In this document: positions 1 to 8,798 of the stretch, one piece after another
Position numbering within the stretch: position 1 is the stretch's first letter
How the letters are laid out: every line of letters begins with the position of its first letter
Assembly: GCF_001306455.1 (NCBI RefSeq)
Contig: NZ_LGTQ01000006.1
Span: 930,001 to 994,000, forward strand
DNA length: 64,000 nt
Origin: Jiulongibacter sediminis
Lineage (GTDB): Bacteria; Bacteroidota; Bacteroidia; Cytophagales; Spirosomataceae
Direction of reading: 5' to 3'
Made by a program: the position numbers and the translations under genes
Notes under the pieces: model-generated
What the model saw: the letters and a program-made list of their open reading frames with translations, nothing else
The model's database searches: none
What the model was told of the DNA's origin: nothing

Positions 1-75
1 GTTTTTCTACCATGACTCAAAATTAACAAAACAATGGCATAGATTTTGACCCTTTACAATCAGAACAGGCAATAA

Positions 76-184
76 TCGAATTATTAGATTCGAATAGCAA
101 GTTACTCTCCTCTTTAGAAGGAGAGTAGTTCGCTAAATTTGTCAAATGCAGAGGTGGGTGCCCGCAGGGCATCCACTTTTTTTT
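76..184 (+). ncRNA. candidate structured RNA or 3' UTR ending in an intrinsic terminator
   Basis: Three stem-loops follow each other: arms 76-81/88-93 (TCGAAT/ATTCGA), arms 103-110/120-127 (TACTCTCC/GGAGAGTA), and arms 154-163/167-176 (GTGGGTGCCC/GGGCATCCAC, one G-T wobble, loop GCA) followed by eight T at 177-184. The last is a clear rho-independent terminator for rightward transcription. No promoter was recognised, so this may simply be the 3' end of a gene lying left of the window. It matches no RNA family that I can name. Confidence 0.4.
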
Positions 185-220
185 ATACATCCCTATTTGT
201 ACCATTTTCGTATTAAGTTT

Positions 221-1294
221 ATGGTCAGAAAAATAATCCTTCTCCTTCTTTTCCCTTTGGTGAATATTGCTCAGAAGACAGACAGTATTCCACTTATCAG
301 GGATAAATCTTTAATCGCTTTACCGGTGGTTTTTCGTTTTCCTGAGACGGGCTGGGGCGGAGGAGTAGCGGCTACCAGTAGCTGGTCGTGGGGGAAAGAC
401 AGCAGCTGGGCTAAGCCATCTCAGGCCTCTGTTGGTTTGACGTATACCCAAAACAAACAAATTCTTGCATTTCTGCCTTTTCAGGTTTTTTTCGCGAATA
501 ATAAATACTACCTGAACGCTGATATCGGCTGGTTTAAATATAACTTTTTCTATTATGGAGTAGGTGAAAACCGAGTTCCTGAGGAACGTTATGATGTCAG
601 GTTTCCCCGAGTGAAACTTTTGGCAAGTCGACAATTGAATGAGAATATTTATGCAGGTTTAAGGATTAATTTTGAAGCTTATGATGTCTTCAATCAAGCC
701 GAAGGCGGTGAACTGGCTAACAAAACCATAAGTGGCTCCGACTACAGTCGTACCTCTGCTTTAGGCCCAGCTTTCCTAATCGATACGCGAGATCAGGTTT
801 TTTATCCAACCAAGGGTGTTTTTGGAGAAGTGAGTTTTTTGCCATCATTGAAGATTTTAGGGGCAGACCGTAACTTTTCACAGGCCACGCTAGATATCTC
901 TCAGTATCAATCTTTGGGCAAACGACTTGTGCTGGCCAGCAACTTTTATAATGTTTTTTCCTTCGGAAACGAAGTGCCATTTTCTCAATTGGCACAGTTG
1001 GGTGGGCCCAAAAAAATGAGGGGTATTTATCAGGGCTTTTTCCGGGACCAGAATGCCTCACTTCTTCAGGCCGAATTGCGGTGGAACGTCTGGAAATTTA
1101 TAGGCCTGACGGGTTTCGGTTCAATGGGATTTCTTGGGGATAATCAGTCATTTCTCCGTTTAAACCTACCGAAATTTACGTACGGTGCCGGCCTTAGAAT
1201 AGCCACCAAAAATAAACTAAACCTAAGGCTTGATTATGGCCTTTCGCCCTATGGTGAAGGTAATTTTTATGCTACAGTCGGAGAGGCATTTTAA
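221..1294 (+). CDS. Omp85/BamA-type surface antigen beta-barrel protein
   Basis: The 357-residue product starts at ATG 221 with a short signal peptide (MVRKIILLLLFPLVNIAQ). The longer upstream reading would begin inside the terminator hairpin and is not used. The rest resembles the C-terminal 16-strand barrel of the BamA/TamA superfamily. There is an L-G-G-x-x-x-M-R-G motif near residues 260-268, matching the family's RGF/RGY loop, and the end (LRLDYGLSP...VGEAF) fits the last two strands with a terminal aromatic Phe. No POTRA domains are present, so this is a short barrel-only member located in the outer membrane. Its cargo is unknown; similar short members occur beside lipases or phosphatases, but no such partner is seen here. 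Confidence 0.8.
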   Translation: MVRKIILLLLFPLVNIAQKTDSIPLIRDKSLIALPVVFRFPETGWGGGVAATSSWSWGKDSSWAKPSQASVGLTYTQNKQILAFLPFQVFFANNKYYLNADIGWFKYNFFYYGVGENRVPEERYDVRFPRVKLLASRQLNENIYAGLRINFEAYDVFNQAEGGELANKTISGSDYSRTSALGPAFLIDTRDQVFYPTKGVFGEVSFLPSLKILGADRNFSQATLDISQYQSLGKRLVLASNFYNVFSFGNEVPFSQLAQLGGPKKMRGIYQGFFRDQNASLLQAELRWNVWKFIGLTGFGSMGFLGDNQSFLRLNLPKFTYGAGLRIATKNKLNLRLDYGLSPYGEGNFYATVGEAF

Positions 1295-1298
1295 ACAA

Positions 1299-1329
1299 AA
1301 AGCCCCGAAGGTTTAACTGTCGGGGCTTT
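1299..1329. terminator. bidirectional terminator between the Omp85-like gene and ilvE
   Basis: Perfect 10-bp arms AAAGCCCCGA (1299-1308) and TCGGGGCTTT (1320-1329) surround an 11-nt loop. A-rich sequence on the left and T on the right let it serve both convergent genes. Confidence 0.9.
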
Positions 1330-1350
1330 GAAATAATTGATGACTAAGGT

Positions 1351-2418
1351 TTATACTTTATAAACCCAGCCATGAGTATCAGCTGAAATACCTTTTCTTA
1401 CATCATTCAGGCCTTTCTTTAAAACACTTGAAACCGAATCAGAATTAATTTCTGGAAGAACGTAATCTTCTCCTTCATAGCCAATAGCTGAGAAAGGGGA
1501 AACCACAACAGCTGTACCAGCACCGAACACTTCAGTCACTGATCCGTCTTTGATGCCTTCAATGATGTCTTTTACGAAAACATCCTGCTCGGTTACTTCA
1601 TATCCTTTGTCACGTGCAATGGTGATCAATGAATCGCGGGTGATACCTTTCAAGATGGTTGTGCTTGTCTTTGGCGTGATTAATTTGCCGTCTTTGACAA
1701 AGAACACATTCATCGTACCAGACTCTTCAAATTTTGTATGAGTTTTAGCATCAGTCCATAATAACTGAGTGTAACCCTGCTCCTGAGCCAGTTTAGCCGG
1801 GTATAAAGAAGCAGCATAGTTGCCTGCACACTTAGCGTAACCAACTCCTCCTTCTGCCGCTCTGATAAACTGGGTTTCTATCTTCACCTTAGGAGGATTA
1901 GCATAATATTGACCTGCCGGGCTCATGATAATCATGAAGCGATAGTTAAATGAAGGTCTTACTCCGAGGTAAACGTCAGACGCAAACATGAAAGGTCTAA
2001 GGTAAAGGGAGTTATTTTCTCCATCCGGTACCCAGGCATTATCCAGTTCAAGAAGTTTCTGAAGACCGCCCATAAAAATCTCTTCGGGCACCTGAGCCAT
2101 ACACATTCTTTCAGCAGAAATGTTGAATCTTTTAAAGTTCTCCTCAGGCCTGAACATCACCACTTCGTCATCTACATTTCTGAAAGCTTTCATTCCTTCA
2201 AAGATAGATTGACCATAATGCAACGAGGCTAATGCAGGGTTATAGGCAATATCGCCGTAAGGTAGAATCTCGGGAGTTTGCCACTCTCCATTGACGCAGT
2301 CTGCCACCAGCATGTGATCGGTAAAGAGGGTTCCGAATACAATGTTCTCAGGGTCAAGCTGATTTACCCTGCTTTCTGCTACTTTGTTGATCTTGAAATC
2401 GATGGCTTCTGCTACCAT
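1351..2418 (-). CDS. ilvE: branched-chain amino acid aminotransferase
   Basis: This 355-residue fold-type IV PLP enzyme transfers amino groups between Leu/Ile/Val and 2-oxoglutarate in the cytosol. The length and the motif GYAKCAGNYA (Schiff-base Lys at residue 196) place it in the longer, eukaryotic-like BCAT subgroup. ESGTMNVFFV and a Gly/Ser-rich TTILKGITRDS segment, which contacts the cofactor phosphate, are intact. The gene stands alone and converges on the Omp85-like gene across a shared terminator. Substrate preference within branched chains cannot be read from the sequence. Confidence 0.95.
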   Translation of the reverse strand: MVAEAIDFKINKVAESRVNQLDPENIVFGTLFTDHMLVADCVNGEWQTPEILPYGDIAYNPALASLHYGQSIFEGMKAFRNVDDEVVMFRPEENFKRFNISAERMCMAQVPEEIFMGGLQKLLELDNAWVPDGENNSLYLRPFMFASDVYLGVRPSFNYRFMIIMSPAGQYYANPPKVKIETQFIRAAEGGVGYAKCAGNYAASLYPAKLAQEQGYTQLLWTDAKTHTKFEESGTMNVFFVKDGKLITPKTSTTILKGITRDSLITIARDKGYEVTEQDVFVKDIIEGIKDGSVTEVFGAGTAVVVSPFSAIGYEGEDYVLPEINSDSVSSVLKKGLNDVRKGISADTHGWVYKV

Positions 2419-2538
2419 AATTGAAATGTTTTATAATATGTACCCAAATATTGAACCAATCTGGTTAACCAAAGGTCGGTTTTCGCATTGATTCTGTCCG
2501 CAATTTTTGAGAATAAATTTCAGACTATCAAGACTTTT

Positions 2539-2576
2539 AAAGATTTTAGTTGTCAAGACAACTAAAATCTTTTTTT
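2539..2576. repeat. long perfect inverted repeat with T-tract on the plus strand
   Basis: The arms at 2539-2554 and 2557-2572 are perfectly complementary over 16 bp with a 2-nt centre, and T continues to 2576. The T-run follows the stem only for rightward transcription, whereas both flanking genes run leftward. It may terminate antisense RNA or act as a weaker terminator for the S41 protease gene ending at 2642. Confidence 0.7.
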
Positions 2577-2641
2577 ACGGTTCTGAAATGATTTTGACTA
2601 GGCACCCAAACAGATGATGCGGTAAAATCCTTTTTTCGGGT

Positions 2642-4075
2642 TTATTCGCCCGGGAACTTCGTGATAAACATGTCTTTACGGTCTAGAACAGCATTATCGC
2701 TAATAGCCTCAATGCTCAATGACTCAAACTTTACAGAAGGTTTAACCTTTTGGGATTTACGAAGTTTTGCCAAGGCTGTTTCGCCCACAATATCCTGTAA
2801 AGCGGCGTGAAGCATGGTTTCATCCGGGTCACCGTAGCTCTTGTAAGGAAGAAAATTGTCTTCAACTTCAATATCAGGCAGAAATCCAAGTTTGGTTCCG
2901 AAATCAGATTCACCGTTTGCGTTTACAGACTTTAACACAATGGGCTGCATGCCCCATTCCCATCTTTTTTCACTATCTGCAATAGTAATTGAACCGACAT
3001 TTTTGCCATAGGTATGGCCTCCTACCAGAATCACATCCATGTAGGGTTTTAGATTATTGATCAATTGCTCACTGGAAGAAGCAGAACCGGGAGTTACAAT
3101 AAAGTAGACCCTTTCCAAAGTACCCGGATTATTGATCGTTCCTAATCCGGATTTTGATTTGAAAAAATAAGTGTCAAACACATCATTGCCGTATTTCTGA
3201 GTATAAAGGGCTGTTTGTTTGCTGTTCCAAACCTGCCGTACCATCAGGTTTTTTTCGTCAAGGTTTTTTACGATCAATGAACTTAACAGTTCAGCTGAAG
3301 AGATATAGCCACCCGGATTATCCCGCAAATCAACAACGAGCTCATTTATACCAGCCGACTTGAAACGACCAAACATCATATTCAGGTCGCTGTCGTTATC
3401 TGTCAAAAACTGGGTGTAAACAAAGTAGCCTATTTTTTTATCTCCAATTTCCAGAATAGTATCAAACTGAAGAGCATCTCTTTTGGTAACTTCTTTCGTG
3501 ATTTCTACTGCAGTTTCTCCATCAATAATTTCTCCGTTTGAGTAGGATCCAAGAGTGACAGTAACGGTTTCAGGACTTAATGCCGATTGATAATTGCTGA
3601 CCGTAATGTTGACGCCATTAACCTTAGTAATAAAATCTCCACGCTTAATACCGGCCTTTTCAGCCGAACTTGTTTTTAGAGAATGCACTACATGGAAGGC
3701 CACGCGGTCTCTGGCGGAGTTCATATAAAACGGTTTAGTTTTTAAGCCAAAAGTGGTGGAAATTCCATTTAATGAAGCCTGAAGTTCTTCAGCACTGGTC
3801 TGGATCCAGGAAAAGCGATCTATTTCTCCCGGCTTTACCAGAATTGATTCAAAGTACTGTTCAGGGTCCAAAGCCAGGTTTGTTTGGGTAACATCGACCA
3901 TATCACTCTCCCAGAGATAATGGTCTTTCATTTCTGAATAAATCCAATTGTTAACGTCTGTATCGTCAAAGGTCTCCGGCTCCTGATTTATCGGAAGAAT
4001 GTCTTTCAGTTTACATGAAGAAAGACCAAGGATCAAAATGGTTAGATAGGATGTTAACCTCAAAGCTTTGTTCAT
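2642..4075 (-). CDS. S41 family (C-terminal processing type) peptidase, lipoprotein
   Basis: The 477-residue precursor has a lipoprotein signal (LGLSSC, Cys21), so it is probably a periplasmic, membrane-anchored protease. A PDZ-like region spans about residues 115-175. The S41 catalytic domain follows, with RDNPGG near 251-256, the probable catalytic Ser333 in GSASSSE and Lys358 in TYGKN. The 25-residue Ser-Lys spacing equals that of Prc/Tsp. Such proteases trim C-termini of exported proteins; the substrate here is not evident. It diverges from the nqr operon, with a TAnnTTTG-type -7 box at 4105-4112. Confidence 0.9.
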   Translation of the reverse strand: MNKALRLTSYLTILILGLSSCKLKDILPINQEPETFDDTDVNNWIYSEMKDHYLWESDMVDVTQTNLALDPEQYFESILVKPGEIDRFSWIQTSAEELQASLNGISTTFGLKTKPFYMNSARDRVAFHVVHSLKTSSAEKAGIKRGDFITKVNGVNITVSNYQSALSPETVTVTLGSYSNGEIIDGETAVEITKEVTKRDALQFDTILEIGDKKIGYFVYTQFLTDNDSDLNMMFGRFKSAGINELVVDLRDNPGGYISSAELLSSLIVKNLDEKNLMVRQVWNSKQTALYTQKYGNDVFDTYFFKSKSGLGTINNPGTLERVYFIVTPGSASSSEQLINNLKPYMDVILVGGHTYGKNVGSITIADSEKRWEWGMQPIVLKSVNANGESDFGTKLGFLPDIEVEDNFLPYKSYGDPDETMLHAALQDIVGETALAKLRKSQKVKPSVKFESLSIEAISDNAVLDRKDMFITKFPGE

Positions 4076-4104
4076 AACTTATTTTATTTTTTTACCCAAC
4101 TGCG

Positions 4105-4112
4105 CAAATTTA
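4105..4112 (-). promoter_or_regulatory. putative -7 box of the S41 protease gene
   Basis: Read leftward this is TAAATTTG, matching the Bacteroidota -7 consensus TAnnTTTG, about 30 bp ahead of the ATG. No good -33 TTG is seen at the usual distance. Confidence 0.5.
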
Positions 4113-4217
4113 AAACGTTCTGAGGCTTTTTTTGGTGCCTTAAAGTATAGAATGTGTAAAGCTCTTCCAATGCGTCGATAATTTCTTTAAATTTAGTAGC
4201 AAAGGAGGTCTTTAATT

Positions 4218-4246
4218 TTGCTATATCATGAAAAAATATAACTTTG
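4218..4246 (+). promoter_or_regulatory. promoter of the nqrABCDEF-apbE operon
   Basis: TTG at 4218-4220 and TAACTTTG at 4239-4246 are separated by 18 bp, a full match to the Bacteroidota sigma-ABfr consensus. Transcription should begin near 4252, leaving about 40 nt before the nqrA ATG. Confidence 0.75.
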
Positions 4247-4294
4247 CGAGAGGTCCTCAATAATTGATCTTAAAATAGGATAAAAACGGATTTT

Positions 4295-5620
4295 ATGGGT
4301 AAATCTTTCCGCCTGAAAAAAGGCTTTGATATTCAGCTTGTTGGAGAAGCCGCTAAAGAAATTCAAGAAATTCCCGCCTCAGAAATTTTTGCTGTCAAAC
4401 CACCAGACTATCTCGGTGTCACTCCCAAGCTAACTGTTAAGGTGGGTTCGGAGGTACTTGTGGGCGATAGTCTTTTTTATGATAAAAAGCGACCTGACAT
4501 TAATTTTCCTTCGCCTGTTAGTGGAGAAGTGGTAGAAATAGTAAGAGGTGCCAAAAGAGTAGTCTTAGAAATACGAATCCTCGCTGATAAAGAGCAGAAG
4601 TCCAGTTCGGTTAGTCTGCCTTCTGATCTGACCCCGTCATCCATTAAAGAGGCTATTCTCAAAGGGAACCTTTGGTCTGTTTTTAAACAGCGACCTTTTG
4701 CTAAAATTGCTAGTCCAGAAGATCAACCTAAAGCAATTTTTGTTTCAACATTCAATTCGGCTCCGCTTGCTCCTGATCTAGATTTTGTGATATCTCAGGA
4801 TCAGGCTGGTTTCGATAAGGGCTTAGAAGTTTTAAATATTCTTTCAGAAGGAAAATTGAATATTGGGAAGCATGCTGAGAGCTCGCTCTCTGTGAATGTT
4901 GGTGATGTTCATACATTCAGTGGTCCGCATCCGGCTGGCAATGTGGGTGTACAGATTCACCATATTTCCCCGGTAAGGCCAGGAGATTTGGTATGGCACC
5001 TTGATGCTCAGGATGTGATTTTACTTGGTAAGTTTTTTACAGATGGGCAATATCACCCGGAGCGAATAATAGCTTTGACTGGCTCAGAGGTCAAAGATCC
5101 AAAATATTTGAAATTGAAAATCGGGCAATCTTTGAAGCCCGTTTTTGAAGGCATTAGTGATGAAGATGTCAGGTATATTCAGGGAAATGTTCTCACCGGA
5201 GACACTTCTCACGCAGAAGATTTTCTGTCTTTTTATATCTCACAACTAACAGTAATTCCGGAAGGAGCCCATTCGGAATTTCTGGGATGGCTGTTGCCAT
5301 CAACCTCAAAGCTTAGCCTTTCCAGAACGTTTTTCTCATGGCTTATGCCAAAGAAGAAGTACGATCTGGATACCAATACTCATGGCGAAGAAAGGGCTTT
5401 CGTGGTGTCTGGGCAATACGAGAAAGTATTGCCCATGAACATCATGCCAGTTCAACTATTAAAGTCAATTATGGCAAAAGATATTGAACGCATGGAGGCC
5501 TTGGGGATTCATGAACTTGCGGAAGAAGATCTGGCTCTTTGTGAGTTTGTATGTACTTCAAAGATCGATGTACAACAAATTTTAAGAGAGGGATTAGACC
5601 TGCTGGAAGAAGAAGGATAA
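4295..5620 (+). CDS. nqrA: Na+-translocating NADH:quinone reductase subunit A
   Basis: First gene of a complete Na+-NQR operon. The 441-residue product is the peripheral cytoplasmic subunit of the six-subunit redox sodium pump and is implicated in quinone binding. It begins with the family's N-terminal region (residues 1-60, SFRLKKGFDIQLVG) and contains the GPHPAGNVGVQIHHI segment around residues 208-223. Length is normal. Position ahead of nqrB with a 21-bp gap, and a strong upstream promoter, support the call. Confidence 0.95.
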   Translation: MGKSFRLKKGFDIQLVGEAAKEIQEIPASEIFAVKPPDYLGVTPKLTVKVGSEVLVGDSLFYDKKRPDINFPSPVSGEVVEIVRGAKRVVLEIRILADKEQKSSSVSLPSDLTPSSIKEAILKGNLWSVFKQRPFAKIASPEDQPKAIFVSTFNSAPLAPDLDFVISQDQAGFDKGLEVLNILSEGKLNIGKHAESSLSVNVGDVHTFSGPHPAGNVGVQIHHISPVRPGDLVWHLDAQDVILLGKFFTDGQYHPERIIALTGSEVKDPKYLKLKIGQSLKPVFEGISDEDVRYIQGNVLTGDTSHAEDFLSFYISQLTVIPEGAHSEFLGWLLPSTSKLSLSRTFFSWLMPKKKYDLDTNTHGEERAFVVSGQYEKVLPMNIMPVQLLKSIMAKDIERMEALGIHELAEEDLALCEFVCTSKIDVQQILREGLDLLEEEG

Positions 5621-5641
5621 AAATATAAACTGTATTACTAA

Positions 5642-6799
5642 GTGAAATTTATTCGTAATCTGTTGGATTCAGTGAAGCCTCAATTTGAAAAAGGGGGGAA
5701 GCTGGAAAAATGGCATCCGGCGTATGATGCCTTTGAAACTTTAATGTTTGTTCCGGATACTACTACCAAAAATGGCGTGCATGTTCGGGATGCTATGGAC
5801 ATGAAGCGTACAATGATGACGGTGATTTTTGCCATGATTCCATGTCTTCTTTTTGGGATGTGGAATGTAGGTCACCAGCATTATCTGGCTTTTGGAATGG
5901 AGACTACTCACCTCGATAAATTTATTTTCGGTGCCATCAAAGTTCTGCCCATCGTGGTGGTTTCTTACGCTGTCGGTCTGGGAGTTGAGTTTATTTTCGG
6001 TGTCATAAAGGGTCATCCAATCAGTGAAGGCTATTTAGTAACAGGTATGCTCATACCTTTGACAATGCCGGTAACCATTCCGTTATGGATGGTGGCTTTG
6101 GGTGCTGTCTTCTGTACTCTTTTGGGTAAGGAAATTTTCGGGGGTACCGGTTTTAACTTTATGAATCCTGCCCTTCTGGCAAGAGCTTTTCTGTTTTTTG
6201 CCTTCCCGGCCTTTATGTCTGGTGAAGTTTGGACGGATCTGTCCCCTGAGGCTGGTAAGACTGTAGTTGACGCCTACTCGGGTGCTACCAATCTTGCGGT
6301 ATTTGATACAGATTACACTGCTATTCAATCTGTCTCAGATTTATTCTGGGGTTTTGAACAGGGCTCTATTGGAGAAACCTCGGTCTTTATGATTCTAATA
6401 GGGGCTGCATTTCTCATTATTAGTGGTGTAGGAAGCTGGAGAATTATTCTTTCGGTATTTCTTGGTGGTTATTTAATGGGTCTTTTAATGAATGCTCTTG
6501 CACCGGCAGATAACCTTAGTCACTCTATGCACATGCCGGCTTTAAACCATCTGCTCATTGGTAGTTTTGCGTTTGGTGCCGTTTTTATGGCGACGGACCC
6601 TGTTACCGCCGCTCATACTCAAAAGGGTAAATGGATTTATGGATTACTCATTGGAGCATTTACCGTGATTTTGCGAGTGTTTAATCCGGCGTATCCGGAA
6701 GGGATGATGCTGAGTATTTTATTATTCAATGTTTTTGCTCCGTTAATTGACCACATGGTGGTAGAGCAGCATATCAAAAAGAGATTGAAGCATGCATAA
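5642..6799 (+). CDS. nqrB: Na+-translocating NADH:quinone reductase subunit B
   Basis: A 385-residue polytopic inner-membrane subunit starting at GTG 5642. It carries covalently bound FMN on a threonine; the attachment motif SGAT is at residues 213-216 (Thr216) in DAYSGATNLA. Multiple hydrophobic segments and the GTGFNFMNPAL signature agree with the RnfD/NqrB family. The FMN is attached by ApbE, whose gene ends this operon. The gene overlaps nqrC by 8 bp, suggesting translational coupling. Confidence 0.97.
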   Translation: MKFIRNLLDSVKPQFEKGGKLEKWHPAYDAFETLMFVPDTTTKNGVHVRDAMDMKRTMMTVIFAMIPCLLFGMWNVGHQHYLAFGMETTHLDKFIFGAIKVLPIVVVSYAVGLGVEFIFGVIKGHPISEGYLVTGMLIPLTMPVTIPLWMVALGAVFCTLLGKEIFGGTGFNFMNPALLARAFLFFAFPAFMSGEVWTDLSPEAGKTVVDAYSGATNLAVFDTDYTAIQSVSDLFWGFEQGSIGETSVFMILIGAAFLIISGVGSWRIILSVFLGGYLMGLLMNALAPADNLSHSMHMPALNHLLIGSFAFGAVFMATDPVTAAHTQKGKWIYGLLIGAFTVILRVFNPAYPEGMMLSILLFNVFAPLIDHMVVEQHIKKRLKHA

Positions 6800-7499
6800 T
6801 AACAGATATACATTTTTGTACGCCATTGGTATTTCTATCGTTACCGCTATTATCCTGGTGCTGACGTCTGAAAACCTGAAACCTTTGCAGGAAGCCAATG
6901 TAGCTCTCGATAATAAGAAGAACATTCTGAAATCTGTTCTCGTTAATTCAGAAGAGCGTGAAGTCGTTGAGTCTCAATACAATTCTTCGGTAGAAGAAAT
7001 GGTTCTGAATAGTGCAGGTGAAATTCAGGAGAATCTTAACGTTGATGATGTGGACATGAAGAAAGAAGTGGCCAAAGAGCCCTCTGAGAGAAACCTTCCA
7101 CTCTACGTTTATACTGCAGAGGATGGGAATAAGTCTTATGTGATTCCGCTGAGAGGTGTTGGCTTGTGGGGGCCGATCTGGGGCTATATTTCGGTGAAGG
7201 ATGACTTTAATACGGTGAAGGGTGCATTCTTTGATCATAAAGGAGAAACACCAGGCTTAGGTGCTGAAATTGCTGAAACGCCTTTTCAACAACAGTTTGA
7301 AGGTAAAATGATCTATAACGATGAAGGAGAGTTTGTCTCTGTCAACGTTATGAAGGCAACTCAAAAGGCGGACATTGACTCTGAAAACAGAGTGGATGCG
7401 ATTTCCGGAGGTACTATTACTTCGAACGGAGTGGATGAGATGATAGCTAATTGTGTGAAGCCCTACCTTACATATTTTGAAAAACTAAAATCAAACTAA
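6792..7499 (+). CDS. nqrC: Na+-translocating NADH:quinone reductase subunit C
   Basis: The 235-residue subunit has one N-terminal transmembrane helix (about residues 7-24) and a periplasmic FMN-binding domain. GETPGLGAEI at about 151-160 is typical. The flavinylation site reads SGGT (residues 205-208, Thr208), a variant of the usual SGAT with Gly in the third position. It overlaps nqrB and is followed one base later by nqrD. Confidence 0.96.
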   Translation: MHNNRYTFLYAIGISIVTAIILVLTSENLKPLQEANVALDNKKNILKSVLVNSEEREVVESQYNSSVEEMVLNSAGEIQENLNVDDVDMKKEVAKEPSERNLPLYVYTAEDGNKSYVIPLRGVGLWGPIWGYISVKDDFNTVKGAFFDHKGETPGLGAEIAETPFQQQFEGKMIYNDEGEFVSVNVMKATQKADIDSENRVDAISGGTITSNGVDEMIANCVKPYLTYFEKLKSN

Positions 7500-7500
7500 A

Positions 7501-8163
7501 ATGGCAGAAGTAGTAGAAAAAGAAAAGAAAGAGCCATTATTCTCCAAAAAGAATTTACAGGTTATTAAAGACCCTCTGGATGATAATAATCCGGTAACGG
7601 TTCAGGTTCTGGGTATTTGCTCCGCTTTGGCAGTTACGGTTCAGGTGAAGCCTGCATTAATCATGTCTTTAGGGGTGATTTTTGTGAGTGCTTTTTCGAA
7701 TCTTATTGTGAGTATGCTGAGGAAGTCCATCCCAACTCGTGTAAGAATTATCGTTCAGCTAATTGTCGTAGCTACCTTGGTGACTATTGTTGATCAGGTG
7801 CTGAAAGCTTATATGTTTGACGTAAGTAAAAAGCTATCTGTTTTTGTGGGTCTGATTATTACTAACTGTATTATTATGGGACGCCTTGAAGCGTTTGCAC
7901 TGGGTCAAAAACCATGGCCTGCTTTCCTCGATGGTGTGGGTAATGGAATCGGTTATGGTATCATTCTAGTGGCAGTTGCATTCTTCAGAGAGCTCTTTGG
8001 AGCAGGGTCAGTACTTGGTTTTAAGGTGATTCCTCAATGGTTCTATGATCATGGATATGTCAATAATGGACTGATGGTATTACCTCCTGCGGCCTTGTTC
8101 CTGATTGGTATTTACATCTGGGTGCAAAGAAGCAGAAATCAAAAACTTGTGAACGTTTCTTAA
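7501..8163 (+). CDS. nqrD: Na+-translocating NADH:quinone reductase subunit D
   Basis: A 220-residue, six-helix membrane subunit of the NqrD/RnfE family. Cys40 (GICSALAV) and Cys123 (TNCIIMG) sit at the two conserved half-membrane positions that, with the equivalent NqrE cysteines, hold the intramembrane Fe-S centre in the known Vibrio enzyme. A charged ~30-residue N-terminal extension precedes the first helix. Confidence 0.96.
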   Translation: MAEVVEKEKKEPLFSKKNLQVIKDPLDDNNPVTVQVLGICSALAVTVQVKPALIMSLGVIFVSAFSNLIVSMLRKSIPTRVRIIVQLIVVATLVTIVDQVLKAYMFDVSKKLSVFVGLIITNCIIMGRLEAFALGQKPWPAFLDGVGNGIGYGIILVAVAFFRELFGAGSVLGFKVIPQWFYDHGYVNNGLMVLPPAALFLIGIYIWVQRSRNQKLVNVS

Positions 8164-8172
8164 GAGTTAGCT

Positions 8173-8787
8173 ATGGAACACTTATTAAGTCTTTTTATAA
8201 AGTCGATTTTCGTTGAAAATGCTGTTTTCGCATTCTTCCTGGGAATGTGCTCTTTTTTGGCGGTTTCTAAAAAAATCAAGACAGCCTTTGGTTTGGGTTT
8301 GGCGGTAGTATTTGTGATGCTATTAACCACTCCTTTGAACTATGTCATTTTAAAATACATGCTGGGAGAAGGAGCGTTAGCTTGGATTCACCCTTCACTT
8401 GCTGATGTAGACCTTACTTTCCTGTCTTTCATTCTGTTTATTTCTACTATTGCCGGTGCGGTTCAGTTGGTAGAAATGGTAGTAGAGAAGTTTGCTCCCT
8501 CTCTGTACAGTGCTTTGGGCATTTTCCTTCCCTTGATTACGGTGAACTGCTCCATCTTGGGAGCTTCCCTTTTCATGCAGGAGAGAGAGTATAACTTTGC
8601 TGAGACAGCTGTTTTCTCCTTAGGAACCGGCATAGGTTTCTTTCTGGCAATTGTATTGCTGGCGGCGATAAGAGAACGCTTGCAGTATTCTAAAGTGCCA
8701 CCTGCACTTCAGGGCCTTGGTATCGCGATGATCGTAACTGGTTTGATGGCCATTGCATTCTTAAGTTTTTCAGGTATTAAATTGTAA
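8173..8787 (+). CDS. nqrE: Na+-translocating NADH:quinone reductase subunit E
   Basis: A 204-residue six-helix membrane subunit, structural pair of NqrD with inverted topology. The conserved cysteines are Cys26 (GMCSFLAV) and Cys126 ([10 protein letters not shown]). With NqrD it forms the electron path and probably the Na+-translocation core across the membrane. Its gene sits 9 bp behind nqrD. Confidence 0.96.
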   Translation: MEHLLSLFIKSIFVENAVFAFFLGMCSFLAVSKKIKTAFGLGLAVVFVMLLTTPLNYVILKYMLGEGALAWIHPSLADVDLTFLSFILFISTIAGAVQLVEMVVEKFAPSLYSALGIFLPLITVNCSILGASLFMQEREYNFAETAVFSLGTGIGFFLAIVLLAAIRERLQYSKVPPALQGLGIAMIVTGLMAIAFLSFSGIKL

Positions 8788-8798
8788 ATAAGCTATTT

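Noticed and set aside
146-220. An upstream extension of the Omp85-like gene.
   Set aside because: It would start before the terminator hairpin at 154-184 and read through it; the signal peptide begins at 221.
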